NCBI RefSeq assembly: GCF_016887965.1
Contig: NZ_JAFDVD010000010.1
Coordinates: 1-41,964 of the forward strand
Direction: 5' to 3'
DNA from: Phycicoccus sonneratiae
GTDB lineage: Bacteria; Actinomycetota; Actinomycetes; Actinomycetales; Dermatophilaceae
DNA: 41,964 bases
Below, piece after piece: positions 35,254 through 41,964 of this stretch. The notes under the pieces were generated by a model, which had not been told where the DNA came from, did no database searches, and worked only from the letters and a program-made list of their open reading frames with translations. Position 1 is the stretch's first letter. The number at the start of each line of letters is the position of its first letter. The position numbers and the translations under genes were made by a program.

Positions 35254-37341
35254 ATGAGCGCCGCCACCGACAGCCCGCCGACCGACGTCTCGCCGGAGGG
35301 GCCGCCGCCGGTGGGCTCCGGGACGACGGGAGTGCTCGGCGGGCCACCGGTGCGGATGCCGGTGTTCGCGGCCTCGCTCGTCGGCGTCCTCGTGGTGGCG
35401 CTCTGGGGGCTCCTCGCACCGTCGTCGGCCGAGAGTGCTCTCGGCGCCGTGACGACGTGGGCCACCGAGTGGTTCGGCTGGTTCTACGTGCTCCTCGCGA
35501 CGGCGGTGCTCGGCTTCGTCGTCTGGCTCGGCCTGTCCCGCTACGGCGACGTCCGTCTGGGCCCCGACCACTCGCGCCCGGAGTTCTCGATTTTCGCCTG
35601 GGCCTCGATGCTCTTCGCCGCCGGCATCGGCACGGACGTGATGTTCTACTCCGTCGTCGAGCCGGCCACGCAGTACGTGGCCCCGCCGGAGGGCGGCCCC
35701 GCCCCCGAGAGCATCGAGGCGGCCCGGGACGCGACGGTCTGGACGCTCTTCCACTACGGCGTCACCGGCTGGGGCATGTACGCGCTGATGGGCCTGGCGC
35801 TCGGCTACTTCTGCTACCGCAAGGGGCTGCCGCTCGCCGTCCGCTCGGCCCTCGCCCCGGTGCTCGGCCGACGCATCGACGGACCGCTCGGGCACGCCGT
35901 CGACACCGCCGCCGTGCTCGGGACGATCTTCGGCGTGGCGACGTCGCTCGGCATCGGCGTCGTCTTCCTCAACGTCGGGCTCAACGTGCTCTTCGGGGTC
36001 GGCGTCGGCACCGGCGCCCAGATCGCGCTGGCCGCCCTCGCGGTGGTCATGGCGGCCGTCTCCGCGACCACCGGCGTCGACCGTGGCATCCGGTTCCTGT
36101 CCCAGCTCAACGTCCTCCTGGCGCTGGGGCTCGCGGCGTGGGTGCTCGTCACCGGCAACACCGCGCTGCTGCTCAACGGGGCCGTCGCCAACGTCGGCGA
36201 CTTCCTCCGCACCTTCCCGGCCAAGACGATGGAGACCTTCCCGTTCGTCGACAACGCCACGTGGATGAGCACGTGGACGCTCTTCTTCTGGGCCTGGTGG
36301 GTCGCCTGGGCCTCGTTCGTCGGGCTGTTCCTCGCCCGCATCTCGCGCGGGCGGACCATCCGGCAGTTCGTGCTCGGCACCCTCGTCATCCCGTTCGCGT
36401 ACATCGTCATGTGGATCTCGATCTTCGGGAACGCCGCGATCGAACGGATCCGCGGCGGCGACACCGGCTTCGCGGAGGCGGCGCAGGACTTCACGGGCAT
36501 CGGGTTCTACGACCTGCTCTCGCAGTACCCGGCCGGCAAGGTCGTCATCGGCCTCGCGTTCTTCGTCGGGCTGCTCTTCTACGTCACCTCGGCCGACTCC
36601 GGCGCGCTCGTCATGGCCAACCTCACGAGCCGGCTCGGCGACCTCACCGAGGACGCCGCCGGCTGGCTGCGCATCACCTGGGCCGCGGCGACCGGGCTGC
36701 TGACCATCGCGATGCTCCTCGTCGGCGGCATCACGGCGCTGCAGTACGCGACGATCATCTTCGGGCTGCCGTTCGCCGCCGTCCTCGTCCTCGTCATGGT
36801 GGGGCTCGTCCGGGCCCTGCGGGTCGAGGGCCGTCGCGCGGACAGCCGGGCGCAGAGCATGTACGGCCTGCTGTCGGCACGGGCGGCGACCGCTCGGCGG
36901 GAGGACCGGGCCACCTCGTGGCGCGCCCGGCTGGCGCGCGCGACGAACTTCGTCGACCGCGACGACGCCGTCGGGCACCTGCACACCACGGTGGCCCCCG
37001 CCCTGGCCGAGGTCGCCGAGGAGCTCTGCCGGCACGAGGTCGAGGCGACCTGCGAGGTCGGGGCCGACGGCGAGGCGCCCTCGGTGACCCTCCGCACCCC
37101 GGCCGCCGAGCCGCCCTTCGTCTACCGGGTGGAGGTCGAGATCGCCCCGGTGCCGACCTACGGCGGCCGGATGATCCAGAGCCGCGACACCTACGCCCGG
37201 CTCGAGGTGCACCTCGCGGACGGCGGGCAGGGGTACGACGTCATGGGCTGGTCGGCGGCGCAGGTCATCCACGACTGCCTCGACCACTACGAACGACACC
37301 TCGAGTTCCTGCGGATGGCCGAGCCGACGACGAGCGGCTGA
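35254..37341 (+). CDS. betT: BCCT-family choline transporter (BetT-like, long C-terminal tail)
   Basis: The 695-residue protein has a BCCT core (about residues 30-530) with FAAGIGTDVMFYSVVEPATQY, ATSLGIGVVFLNVGLNVLFG and the aromatic box WAWWVAWASFVGLFLARISRGRTIRQF. The aspartate in GIGTDVM is the variant seen in proton-coupled, sodium-independent BetT carriers. A cytoplasmic tail of about 150 residues follows, including ATNFVDRDDAVGHLHTTVAPALAEVAEE and EVEIAPVPTYGGRM; in BetT such tails tune activity to osmolarity. AGGAGG precedes the ATG, 22 bases after betA. Its last 77 bases overlap the convergent MFS gene. Confidence 0.93.
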   Translation: MSAATDSPPTDVSPEGPPPVGSGTTGVLGGPPVRMPVFAASLVGVLVVALWGLLAPSSAESALGAVTTWATEWFGWFYVLLATAVLGFVVWLGLSRYGDVRLGPDHSRPEFSIFAWASMLFAAGIGTDVMFYSVVEPATQYVAPPEGGPAPESIEAARDATVWTLFHYGVTGWGMYALMGLALGYFCYRKGLPLAVRSALAPVLGRRIDGPLGHAVDTAAVLGTIFGVATSLGIGVVFLNVGLNVLFGVGVGTGAQIALAALAVVMAAVSATTGVDRGIRFLSQLNVLLALGLAAWVLVTGNTALLLNGAVANVGDFLRTFPAKTMETFPFVDNATWMSTWTLFFWAWWVAWASFVGLFLARISRGRTIRQFVLGTLVIPFAYIVMWISIFGNAAIERIRGGDTGFAEAAQDFTGIGFYDLLSQYPAGKVVIGLAFFVGLLFYVTSADSGALVMANLTSRLGDLTEDAAGWLRITWAAATGLLTIAMLLVGGITALQYATIIFGLPFAAVLVLVMVGLVRALRVEGRRADSRAQSMYGLLSARAATARREDRATSWRARLARATNFVDRDDAVGHLHTTVAPALAEVAEELCRHEVEATCEVGADGEAPSVTLRTPAAEPPFVYRVEVEIAPVPTYGGRMIQSRDTYARLEVHLADGGQGYDVMGWSAAQVIHDCLDHYERHLEFLRMAEPTTSG

Positions 37342-38476
37342 GGTCCGGGCGGGCCGGCCACGACGCGTGCCCGGTGGCCAGCACGACGGCCACCGCGGCG
37401 CAGGCCAGCCAGAGGGTGCGCTCGCCCTCGCCGAGGAGCGCGCCGCCGACGAGCGGCGCCAGCACCGAGGCGACCCCCCACGACAGGCCCTGCACGGTCA
37501 TGACGGCGGCCTCCGAGCCCGGCACCGCGAGGCGGGAGGCGACCGCCATCTGGGGGCCGACGACGAGGCAGCCCGCCGCCCCCTCGAGCACCGCGCCCGC
37601 GACGAGCGCCCGCACCCCACCGACCGACCAGAGCGCGAGGGCCCCGGCGAACAGGAGGAACCCCGCGGCGAGGACGTGGTGGGTGGGGGCCCGCGCCTCG
37701 ACCCGGGCGAGCAGTCGCTGGGTGCCGAGCGCGCTCGCGGCCCCGGCGACGAGCAGCCACGCGGTGAGCGTCGGCGGGTGCCCGGCCCGATCGACGACGA
37801 CGGGCAGCAGCAGGACGACGACCATGACGACCGTCGCCGAGACGGTGCACAGGGCGCTCCACCCGAGCACCCGCGGCCGCAGGGCCGCCCGCCAGGCGCG
37901 GTGCACGCGGTGGACCGGGAGGCGTGGCAGGAGCAGGGCGACGAGGGCGGCCGCCGCGAGGCTGGTCGCCGCGTCGACGGCGAAGAGCGCGCCGACGCCC
38001 CACTGCGTGACGAAGGCCGCGAGGACGCCCGCGAGCACCCCGGCCACGGAGAGGCTCGCCCAGAGCAGCGAGAACCGCGACGCCCGGCGGGCCGGGTCGA
38101 CGCCGGCCACGACCGCCGTCTGGGTCGCGGGCTCGATCACCTCGTAGGCGAGCCCGAGGAGGACCACCCCGGCGACGACGACGGCCACCGTGCTCCCGGC
38201 CGCGACGACGGCCTGGGCCACCCCGGCGGCGGCGAGGCCCGCGACGAGCGCCGGCCGCGGTCCCCACCGCGTCGTGAGCACTCCCCCGAGCACTCGGGAG
38301 GGGATGGTGGCCAGGCCGAAGGCGGCGAGGACGAGGGTGGTCGCCTCGAGGGGCATCCCGAGGTCGCGGGTCATCCGCACCCCGAGGAAGGCCATCCCGG
38401 CGCCCCCGAGGCGGTTGACGACCCGTGCGGCGACGAGGACACCCGTGACTGACGTAGGCTTGGTGAGCAGTGACAC
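37265..38476 (-). CDS. Major facilitator superfamily transporter
   Basis: The 403-residue protein has about 12 hydrophobic segments and the MFS loop signature GVLTTRWGPRPALVAG between helices 2 and 3. It is a drug- or metabolite-exporter-like MFS protein without a recognisable substrate. The C-terminal 30 residues (ARPDLSRSSSARPSAGTRG region) are low-complexity and antisense to the end of betT, so the gene may have lost an earlier stop. The start is a GTG with a TAGGCT box 7 bases upstream. It is divergent from a CGNR regulator only 26 bases away. Confidence 0.88.
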   Translation of the reverse strand: MSLLTKPTSVTGVLVAARVVNRLGGAGMAFLGVRMTRDLGMPLEATTLVLAAFGLATIPSRVLGGVLTTRWGPRPALVAGLAAAGVAQAVVAAGSTVAVVVAGVVLLGLAYEVIEPATQTAVVAGVDPARRASRFSLLWASLSVAGVLAGVLAAFVTQWGVGALFAVDAATSLAAAALVALLLPRLPVHRVHRAWRAALRPRVLGWSALCTVSATVVMVVVLLLPVVVDRAGHPPTLTAWLLVAGAASALGTQRLLARVEARAPTHHVLAAGFLLFAGALALWSVGGVRALVAGAVLEGAAGCLVVGPQMAVASRLAVPGSEAAVMTVQGLSWGVASVLAPLVGGALLGEGERTLWLACAAVAVVLATGHASWPARPDLSRSSSARPSAGTRGVVRSGRGSRG

Positions 38477-38483
38477 TCTCCCG

Positions 38484-38489
38484 AGCCTA
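38484..38489 (-). promoter_or_regulatory. -10 box of the MFS gene
   Basis: TAGGCT on the minus strand is followed by 7 bases and the GTG at 38476. It abuts the oppositely directed -10 of the CGNR gene, so both promoters share this 26-base gap. Confidence 0.45.
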
Positions 38490-38491
38490 GG

Positions 38492-38497
38492 TAACCT
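38492..38497 (+). promoter_or_regulatory. -10 box of the CGNR gene
   Basis: TAACCT is followed by 5 bases and the ATG at 38503, compatible with a leaderless transcript. Confidence 0.4.
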
Positions 38498-38502
38498 CAG
38501 AC

Positions 38503-39084
38503 ATGCGTTTCAACAGTCACGTCGACGCGGTGCTCGACGCCACGGTCGCGCTCGTCAACGCCGTCACGCCCGGCACGGACGGCGGCCGGCCCCACCCCGC
38601 GCCCACCGGGACGGCCCTGCGGGCGGCGGTCGTGGGGGCCGTGCGGTACGACGGGTACGAGCCCACCCCGTCCGGGCCGGAGGTGACGGCCCTCGTGGCC
38701 GAGGTGCACGAGGCCCGCCGCGTGCTCGAGGCCCTCGACCGCGAGGACGAGGACGCGGCCGCGGGGCTCGTCAACGCGATGCTGCGCCGGACCGACGCCC
38801 ACCCCGAGCTCGACCGCGACGACGACGGCCGCTGGGCCATCCACTTCCACGGGCCCGACACGACGTTCGCGCGCGGGTGGGCCGCGGGCATCGCCGCCGG
38901 GCTCGCGATGGCCATCGGCGGGGACCTCGGCAGCCGGCTCGGGGTGTGCGGGGCGCCGGGGTGCGACCGGGTGTGGGTGGACCGCAGCCGCAACACCCAC
39001 CGCCGGTTCTGCTCGACCCGCTGCCAGAACCGGGTCAAGGCGGCGGCCCACCGGCTCAGGACGCGAGACCGTCGACCGCGGTGA
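38503..39084 (+). CDS. CGNR zinc-finger transcriptional regulator (ABATE domain)
   Basis: The 193-residue protein has an N-terminal ABATE-type helical domain (FNSHVDAVLDATVALVNAVTPG at the start) and a C-terminal CGNR-type zinc finger with CGAPGCDRVWVDRSRNTHRRFCSTRCQNRVKAAAHR, whose four cysteines are intact. In the canonical finger CGNR follows the third cysteine pair; here it reads CQNR. Such genes are commonly divergent to an MFS or EamA exporter, as here, and probably control it. Its 3' end overlaps the convergent hypothetical gene by 29 bases. Confidence 0.88.
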   Translation: MRFNSHVDAVLDATVALVNAVTPGTDGGRPHPAPTGTALRAAVVGAVRYDGYEPTPSGPEVTALVAEVHEARRVLEALDREDEDAAAGLVNAMLRRTDAHPELDRDDDGRWAIHFHGPDTTFARGWAAGIAAGLAMAIGGDLGSRLGVCGAPGCDRVWVDRSRNTHRRFCSTRCQNRVKAAAHRLRTRDRRPR

Positions 39085-39489
39085 GCGGTGGCGGGAAGGA
39101 GCGCACGGTGGCCGGCGTCGCGAGGAACGCGCCGACGAGCCGCAGCTCCGCCCGCCGGCAGACGTCGAGCACGACCTCGTGCCACCGGCGGTCGGCATCG
39201 GTGACGAGGACCGACCCGTCGCGCCCGCGGGCGAACAGCATCCCGGCGAAGGGCAGCTGCCCGAACACCTCGACCAGGGAGTGCCGCAGCTCCCACGGGT
39301 CGCCGTCCGGAGGACCTCCCCCATGACGCAGGGCTGGGCGAGCCGCAGGTCCTCGTCGAGGAGGAGGAAGGCCGCACACCCGGCGACCCGGTCGGCGTGC
39401 GACACGAAGAGGTCGACGACGTCCGCGGCGAGGAGCGGGTCGGTGAGGGGCAGGTGGTCCCAGGGCTGGGGCAGGTCCTCGAAGCTCAT
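39056..39489 (-). pseudogene. Conserved hypothetical protein split by a frameshift
   Basis: From the ATG at 39489 one frame reads MSFEDLPQPWDHLPLTDPLL, then DVVDLFVSHADRVAGCAAFLLLDEDLRLAQPCVMG. The next frame continues GDPWELRHSLVEVFGQLPFAGMLFARGRDG, then VTDADRRWHEVVLDVCRRAELRLVGAFLA, to a stop at 39056. Adding one G to the five-G run at 39318-39322 joins them into 144 residues. The fused protein looks like a soluble actinobacterial protein related to JAB/RadC-like or other small enzymes only vaguely; I do not recognise it. The same kind of defect occurs in the LuxR-type gene. Confidence 0.65.
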
Positions 39490-39549
39490 GGCGTGAGGGT
39501 GGCGCAAACCGGCCGGACCGCCGCAGGCTTTTCCACAGCCCCGCCCCCG

Positions 39550-39555
39550 TAGCGT
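39550..39555 (+). promoter_or_regulatory. -10 box before the gene at 39563
   Basis: TAGCGT is followed by 7 bases and the ATG at 39563, the same box and spacing as the alcohol dehydrogenase promoter. Confidence 0.45.
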
Positions 39556-39562
39556 CGGCCCC

Positions 39563-40012
39563 ATGGCCACGGACTCCGTCGACGACGCCCACTCCCGCCC
39601 CCGCGGCACGAGCGACGCCACCGTCGCGGCGCTCGGCAAGCTCTCCGAGGCGCTCGAGGTGGTCGAGGAGGCCCGCGGCCACCTCTACGCCTTCCACCGT
39701 CGCTGCGGCACGGCCGACCTCACCCTCGGCGAGGCGGTCGAGGCCCTGCGCGACGCCGGGCACGGCGACCTCGCCGACCGCCTCGAGACCGACCTCGTCG
39801 GGCGCAACGTCCTCGCCGGGCGCTGGTCCTTCCAGGTCGTCGAGGAGTACGACGACGGCTACTACGCGAGCTTCCGCGAGCACGAGCGGCGCGCCCGCGA
39901 GGAGCTGATGGAGGGCCGCCGGCACGTCTTCGAGGCGGAGATGAAGGAGGACCGCCGCACCGCGGGCCGCCCCGGCCACGCCGCGACCCCCGAGGACTCC
40001 GCCCGCGGCTAG
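39563..40012 (+). CDS. Conserved hypothetical actinobacterial protein
   Basis: The 149-residue protein is acidic and largely helical: LGKLSEALEVVEEARGHLYAFHRRCG, then LTLGEAVEALRDAGHGDLADRLETDLVGRNVLAGRWSFQVVEEYDDGYY, then charged helices. There is no signal peptide or membrane segment. I do not know a function; similar proteins seem common in Actinobacteria. It overlaps the convergent GH16-like gene by 4 bases. Confidence 0.78.
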   Translation: MATDSVDDAHSRPRGTSDATVAALGKLSEALEVVEEARGHLYAFHRRCGTADLTLGEAVEALRDAGHGDLADRLETDLVGRNVLAGRWSFQVVEEYDDGYYASFREHERRAREELMEGRRHVFEAEMKEDRRTAGRPGHAATPEDSARG

Positions 40013-40758
40013 CCCGCGACGTGCTCGACGACGAGCTCGGGCACGAGGTCGTCGTCGCCGCCGACCGACCACCGCGGGAAGTCGAACACGGCGACCATCA
40101 GCTGCATCGGATAGGTCGGCGGGTTCGGGCACCGGCGCACGACCTGGCCGTCGACGGTGAACACCGCCTCGTCGGCGTCCCAGTCGACCGCGTACGTGTG
40201 CGGGTCGGCGGGGTCGACGGGCAGCCGAGGGGCGTCGAAGTCCTGGGTGAGGGCGGGGTCGCGAAAGGCCTTGATGCCGACCCCGACCTCGCACGACCCG
40301 TCCCGCACCGACCCGCCGAAGATCTCGACGACGCACAGCTCGCCGCACCGCTCCTGGGCGGGGTCGTCCTCGAACCCGGAGAGCCAGAGGGCCGCCATCG
40401 ACCTGGGGGACAACGCCATGCGGCAGCGGATCTCGACGCGCCCCGAGGACGGCAGCCAGCCCTCGAAACGCGGCTCCTCGGAGCGCACGACGAGCCCGTC
40501 GCGGAAGCGCTGCTGCCCGAGGGTGCTGCCGGCCGGACCCGACCAGCTGCCCGACTGGATGCCCGACACCCTAAGCGGCGGGTCGTGCTCACCCGGCATC
40601 CACACCGGGTGGTCCACCGGCACGTCGAGGACGAGCCCGTCTCGGCCGATGCGGTACGACGCGGCCGTCGCCCCGCGCGTGCTCCAGGCGGGCAGGTAGT
40701 GCGGCAGCCAGACCGAACGGTCGAGATCAGGCCCGGGGAAGTCGTCGCGGAAGCTCAT
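40009..40758 (-). CDS. GH16-like concanavalin-fold protein with altered active site
   Basis: The 249-residue protein has a jelly-roll sequence like glycoside hydrolase family 16: DDFPGPDLDRSVWLPHYLP at the start, SGRVEIRCRMALSP, HTYAVDWDADEAVFTVDGQVVRR and MQLMVAVFDFP. The GH16 catalytic line E-x-D-x-x-E appears as E140-L-C142-V-V-E145, so both glutamates are kept and the central aspartate is cysteine. There is no signal peptide, unusual for a polysaccharidase. It may be a low-activity or non-catalytic intracellular relative. The ATG at 40758 is preferred to one at 40809; TACAAC lies 6 bases upstream. Confidence 0.8.
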   Translation of the reverse strand: MSFRDDFPGPDLDRSVWLPHYLPAWSTRGATAASYRIGRDGLVLDVPVDHPVWMPGEHDPPLRVSGIQSGSWSGPAGSTLGQQRFRDGLVVRSEEPRFEGWLPSSGRVEIRCRMALSPRSMAALWLSGFEDDPAQERCGELCVVEIFGGSVRDGSCEVGVGIKAFRDPALTQDFDAPRLPVDPADPHTYAVDWDADEAVFTVDGQVVRRCPNPPTYPMQLMVAVFDFPRWSVGGDDDLVPELVVEHVAG

Positions 40759-40843
40759 GCGCCAGTTGTACCGACGGGCAGGACCGGACGCGAGGCCGAC
40801 GCCGAGCACGTATCAGGAGCCGGCACCCGGCCTCCTCCGGTGC

Positions 40844-41023
40844 ATGAGGATGATGACCCCCGGCCTGGCCCGCTCCGTCACGCCGTCCGACTGGACCACC
40901 GAGCAGCTCGCCCGCCGCGAGCACACCCCCCGGCAGCTCCACCTGCCCCGCATCCCCCGGCCGCAGGTTCCGGAGGTGCCGCAGCCGCCCCGGGTCCGGG
41001 TGTCGGGCCACCGGACCCCCTGA
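40844..41023 (+). CDS. Possible small proline-rich protein
   Basis: A 59-residue frame begins at ATG 40844 (alternatives 40850, 40853) and reads SVTPSDWTTEQLARREHTPRQLHLPRIPRPQVPEV. It fills the gap between the GH16-like and purU genes and has a less shadow-like composition than other overlapping frames. No ribosome site or -10 is obvious, and I know no homologue. It could be chance. Confidence 0.3.
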   Translation: MRMMTPGLARSVTPSDWTTEQLARREHTPRQLHLPRIPRPQVPEVPQPPRVRVSGHRTP

Positions 41024-41026
41024 GCC

Positions 41027-41878
41027 TCAGTCGAAGACGACGGTCCGAGTGCCGTTGAGGAGGATCCGCGACTCGCAGTGCCAGCGGACCGCCCGGGCGA
41101 GCACCCGCGACTCGACCTCCTCGCCGGCCCGCACGAGGTCCTCGGGCGTCATCCGGTGGTCGGCGCGCACGACGTCCTGCTCGATGATCGGCCCCTCGTC
41201 GAGGTCGGGCGTCGCGTAGTGGGCCGTCGCCCCGACGAGCTTGACCCCGCGCTCGTGCGCCTGGTGGTAGGGCTTCGCGCCCTTGAACGAGGGCAGGAAC
41301 GAGTGGTGGATGTTGATGACGCGCCCCTCGAGGTCGCGCGCCAGGGAGTCCGACAGCACCTGCATGTAGCGCGCGAGGACGACGAGGTCGACGTCGTGCT
41401 CGGCCACGACCTCGCGCAGCCGGGCCTCCGCCTCCGACTTGGTGTCGGCCGTCACCGGCAGGTGGACGAACCGGGTGCCGTACGAGGTGACGAGCGGCTC
41501 CAGGTCGCGGTGGTTCGAGACGACCGCGGGGATCTCGAGGTTGAGCTGCCCGCTGCGCCAGCGGAAGAGGAGGTCGTTGAGGCAGTGGCCGAAGCGGCTG
41601 ACCATCATGAGGGCTCGGAACGGCTCCGCGGCCTCGCGCAGTGACCACTGCATCCCGAACCGCTCGGCGACGGGGGCGAGGAGGTCGCTCCAGCCGTCGC
41701 GCCCCGGGCCTCCGTCGGTCGCGGAGAACCGGATCCGCATGAAGAACTGGTCGGTGCGGACGTCGTCGTACTGCTGGCTCTCCTCGATGTTGGCGCCGTG
41801 CTCGAAGAGCACCGAGGACACCGCCGCGACGATGCCTGGCCGGTCGGGGCAGGACAGGAGCAGGACGTACTCGGGCAC
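41027..41878 (-). CDS. purU: Formyltetrahydrofolate deformylase
   Basis: The 283-residue enzyme hydrolyses 10-formyl-THF to formate and THF. An N-terminal ACT domain (YVLLLSCPDRPGIVAAVSSVLFEHGANIEESQQY) is followed by a formyltransferase-like domain with ALMMVSRFGHCLNDLLFRWR, VVLARYMQVLS and the catalytic INIHHSFLPSFKGAKPYHQAH, holding the conserved His and Asp (later DEGPIIEQDVVR). PurU is often found with betaine or sarcosine catabolic genes, where it frees THF during C1 overload. A TACCGT box 6 bases before the ATG predicts a leaderless message. Confidence 0.95.
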   Translation of the reverse strand: MPEYVLLLSCPDRPGIVAAVSSVLFEHGANIEESQQYDDVRTDQFFMRIRFSATDGGPGRDGWSDLLAPVAERFGMQWSLREAAEPFRALMMVSRFGHCLNDLLFRWRSGQLNLEIPAVVSNHRDLEPLVTSYGTRFVHLPVTADTKSEAEARLREVVAEHDVDLVVLARYMQVLSDSLARDLEGRVINIHHSFLPSFKGAKPYHQAHERGVKLVGATAHYATPDLDEGPIIEQDVVRADHRMTPEDLVRAGEEVESRVLARAVRWHCESRILLNGTRTVVFD

Positions 41879-41884
41879 GCCCCC

Positions 41885-41890
41885 ACGGTA
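41885..41890 (-). promoter_or_regulatory. -10 box of purU
   Basis: TACCGT on the minus strand is followed by GGGGGC and the ATG at 41878. It has the same box and spacing as iclR2 (14339) and the homocysteine methyltransferase (4814). Confidence 0.5.
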
Positions 41891-41964
41891 CGGAGGTCCG
41901 GCCCGGCGGCGCCGGGGCGGCCCCCCGGGCCGGCCCCCGGGCCCGGCCCCACCGGGGGGGGGGC
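41891..41964. other. Low-complexity G/C end of the window
   Basis: This stretch is almost pure G and C, ending in a run of ten G and a C. No gene is visible. It looks like a poorly resolved contig end. Confidence 0.6.

Noticed and set aside
35146-37299. Long minus-strand frame over betT
   Set aside because: It is Asp/Glu/Arg-rich with no domain pattern, while the plus-strand BCCT is unmistakable.

Overview
This is a very GC-rich window, probably about 42 kb at the end of an actinobacterial contig. Third codon positions are almost always G or C, GTG starts are frequent, -10-only leaderless promoters recur, and the gene families (IclR, CGNR, F420-type DUF385, MarR/AzoR) are typical of Micrococcales-like soil or water actinobacteria. 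The genus cannot be fixed from this sequence alone. Genes are tightly packed: no stretch longer than about 200 bases lacks a gene, and I see no rRNA, tRNA, CRISPR array, insertion sequence or prophage.

Layout. Positions 100-5710 hold a zinc alcohol dehydrogenase, an orphan ParA-type ATPase, a LysR regulator, a small conserved protein, a VOC protein, a methylenetetrahydrofolate-reductase-like protein and a homocysteine S-methyltransferase. Positions 5741-6989 hold a divergent azoR/marR pair with two matching operators. Positions 6976-13832 hold a corrinoid methyl-transfer locus. On the minus strand an IclR regulator, a corrinoid protein, a methyl-THF methyltransferase, a ferredoxin/ASKHA corrinoid-reactivating protein and a DUF1638 protein follow each other with overlaps or a short gap. 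Divergent to them, on the plus strand, is a non-pyrrolysine MttB-family (MtgB-like) methyltransferase followed by a GFA-family gene. Positions 13849-25719 hold RidA, a second IclR regulator, a proVWX-type betaine ABC transporter with a fused double permease, a BCCT transporter, a dimethylglycine/sarcosine dehydrogenase-like flavoprotein and its own ETF beta and alpha subunits. Next come a RecB/Cas4-like nuclease, L-serine ammonia-lyase, small enzymes and a frameshifted LuxR-type ATPase regulator. Positions 32029-37341 are a choline operon (betB-betA-betT). The right end has an MFS/CGNR divergent pair, hypotheticals, a GH16-like protein and PurU, then a low-complexity contig end.

How the genes fit together (inference). 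The window reads as a nearly complete choline and glycine betaine catabolic island. BetT, BCCT and ProVWX import; BetA and BetB oxidise choline to betaine. The MtgB-like protein, corrinoid protein and MtgA-like protein could move one betaine methyl group to tetrahydrofolate, and the MetF-like protein could oxidise it. The flavoprotein plus ETF demethylates dimethylglycine and/or sarcosine. SdaA turns glycine-derived serine into pyruvate, and PurU and GFA handle C1 overflow. No Rieske GbcAB, heterotetrameric sarcosine oxidase or GlyA is present in the window.

The most notable regulatory signal is a repeated tandem operator (about TTGCRC-N3-GYGCAA, two copies 18-19 bp apart). It lies at four places: over the start of the second IclR gene and just downstream of the -10 of proV, the first BCCT gene and the flavoprotein operon. 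This defines a putative betaine regulon. A different perfect 12-bp inverted repeat covers the promoter between the first IclR gene and the MtgB-like gene. Two genes are broken by a one-base deficit in runs of five G, which looks more like a sequencing artefact than decay.
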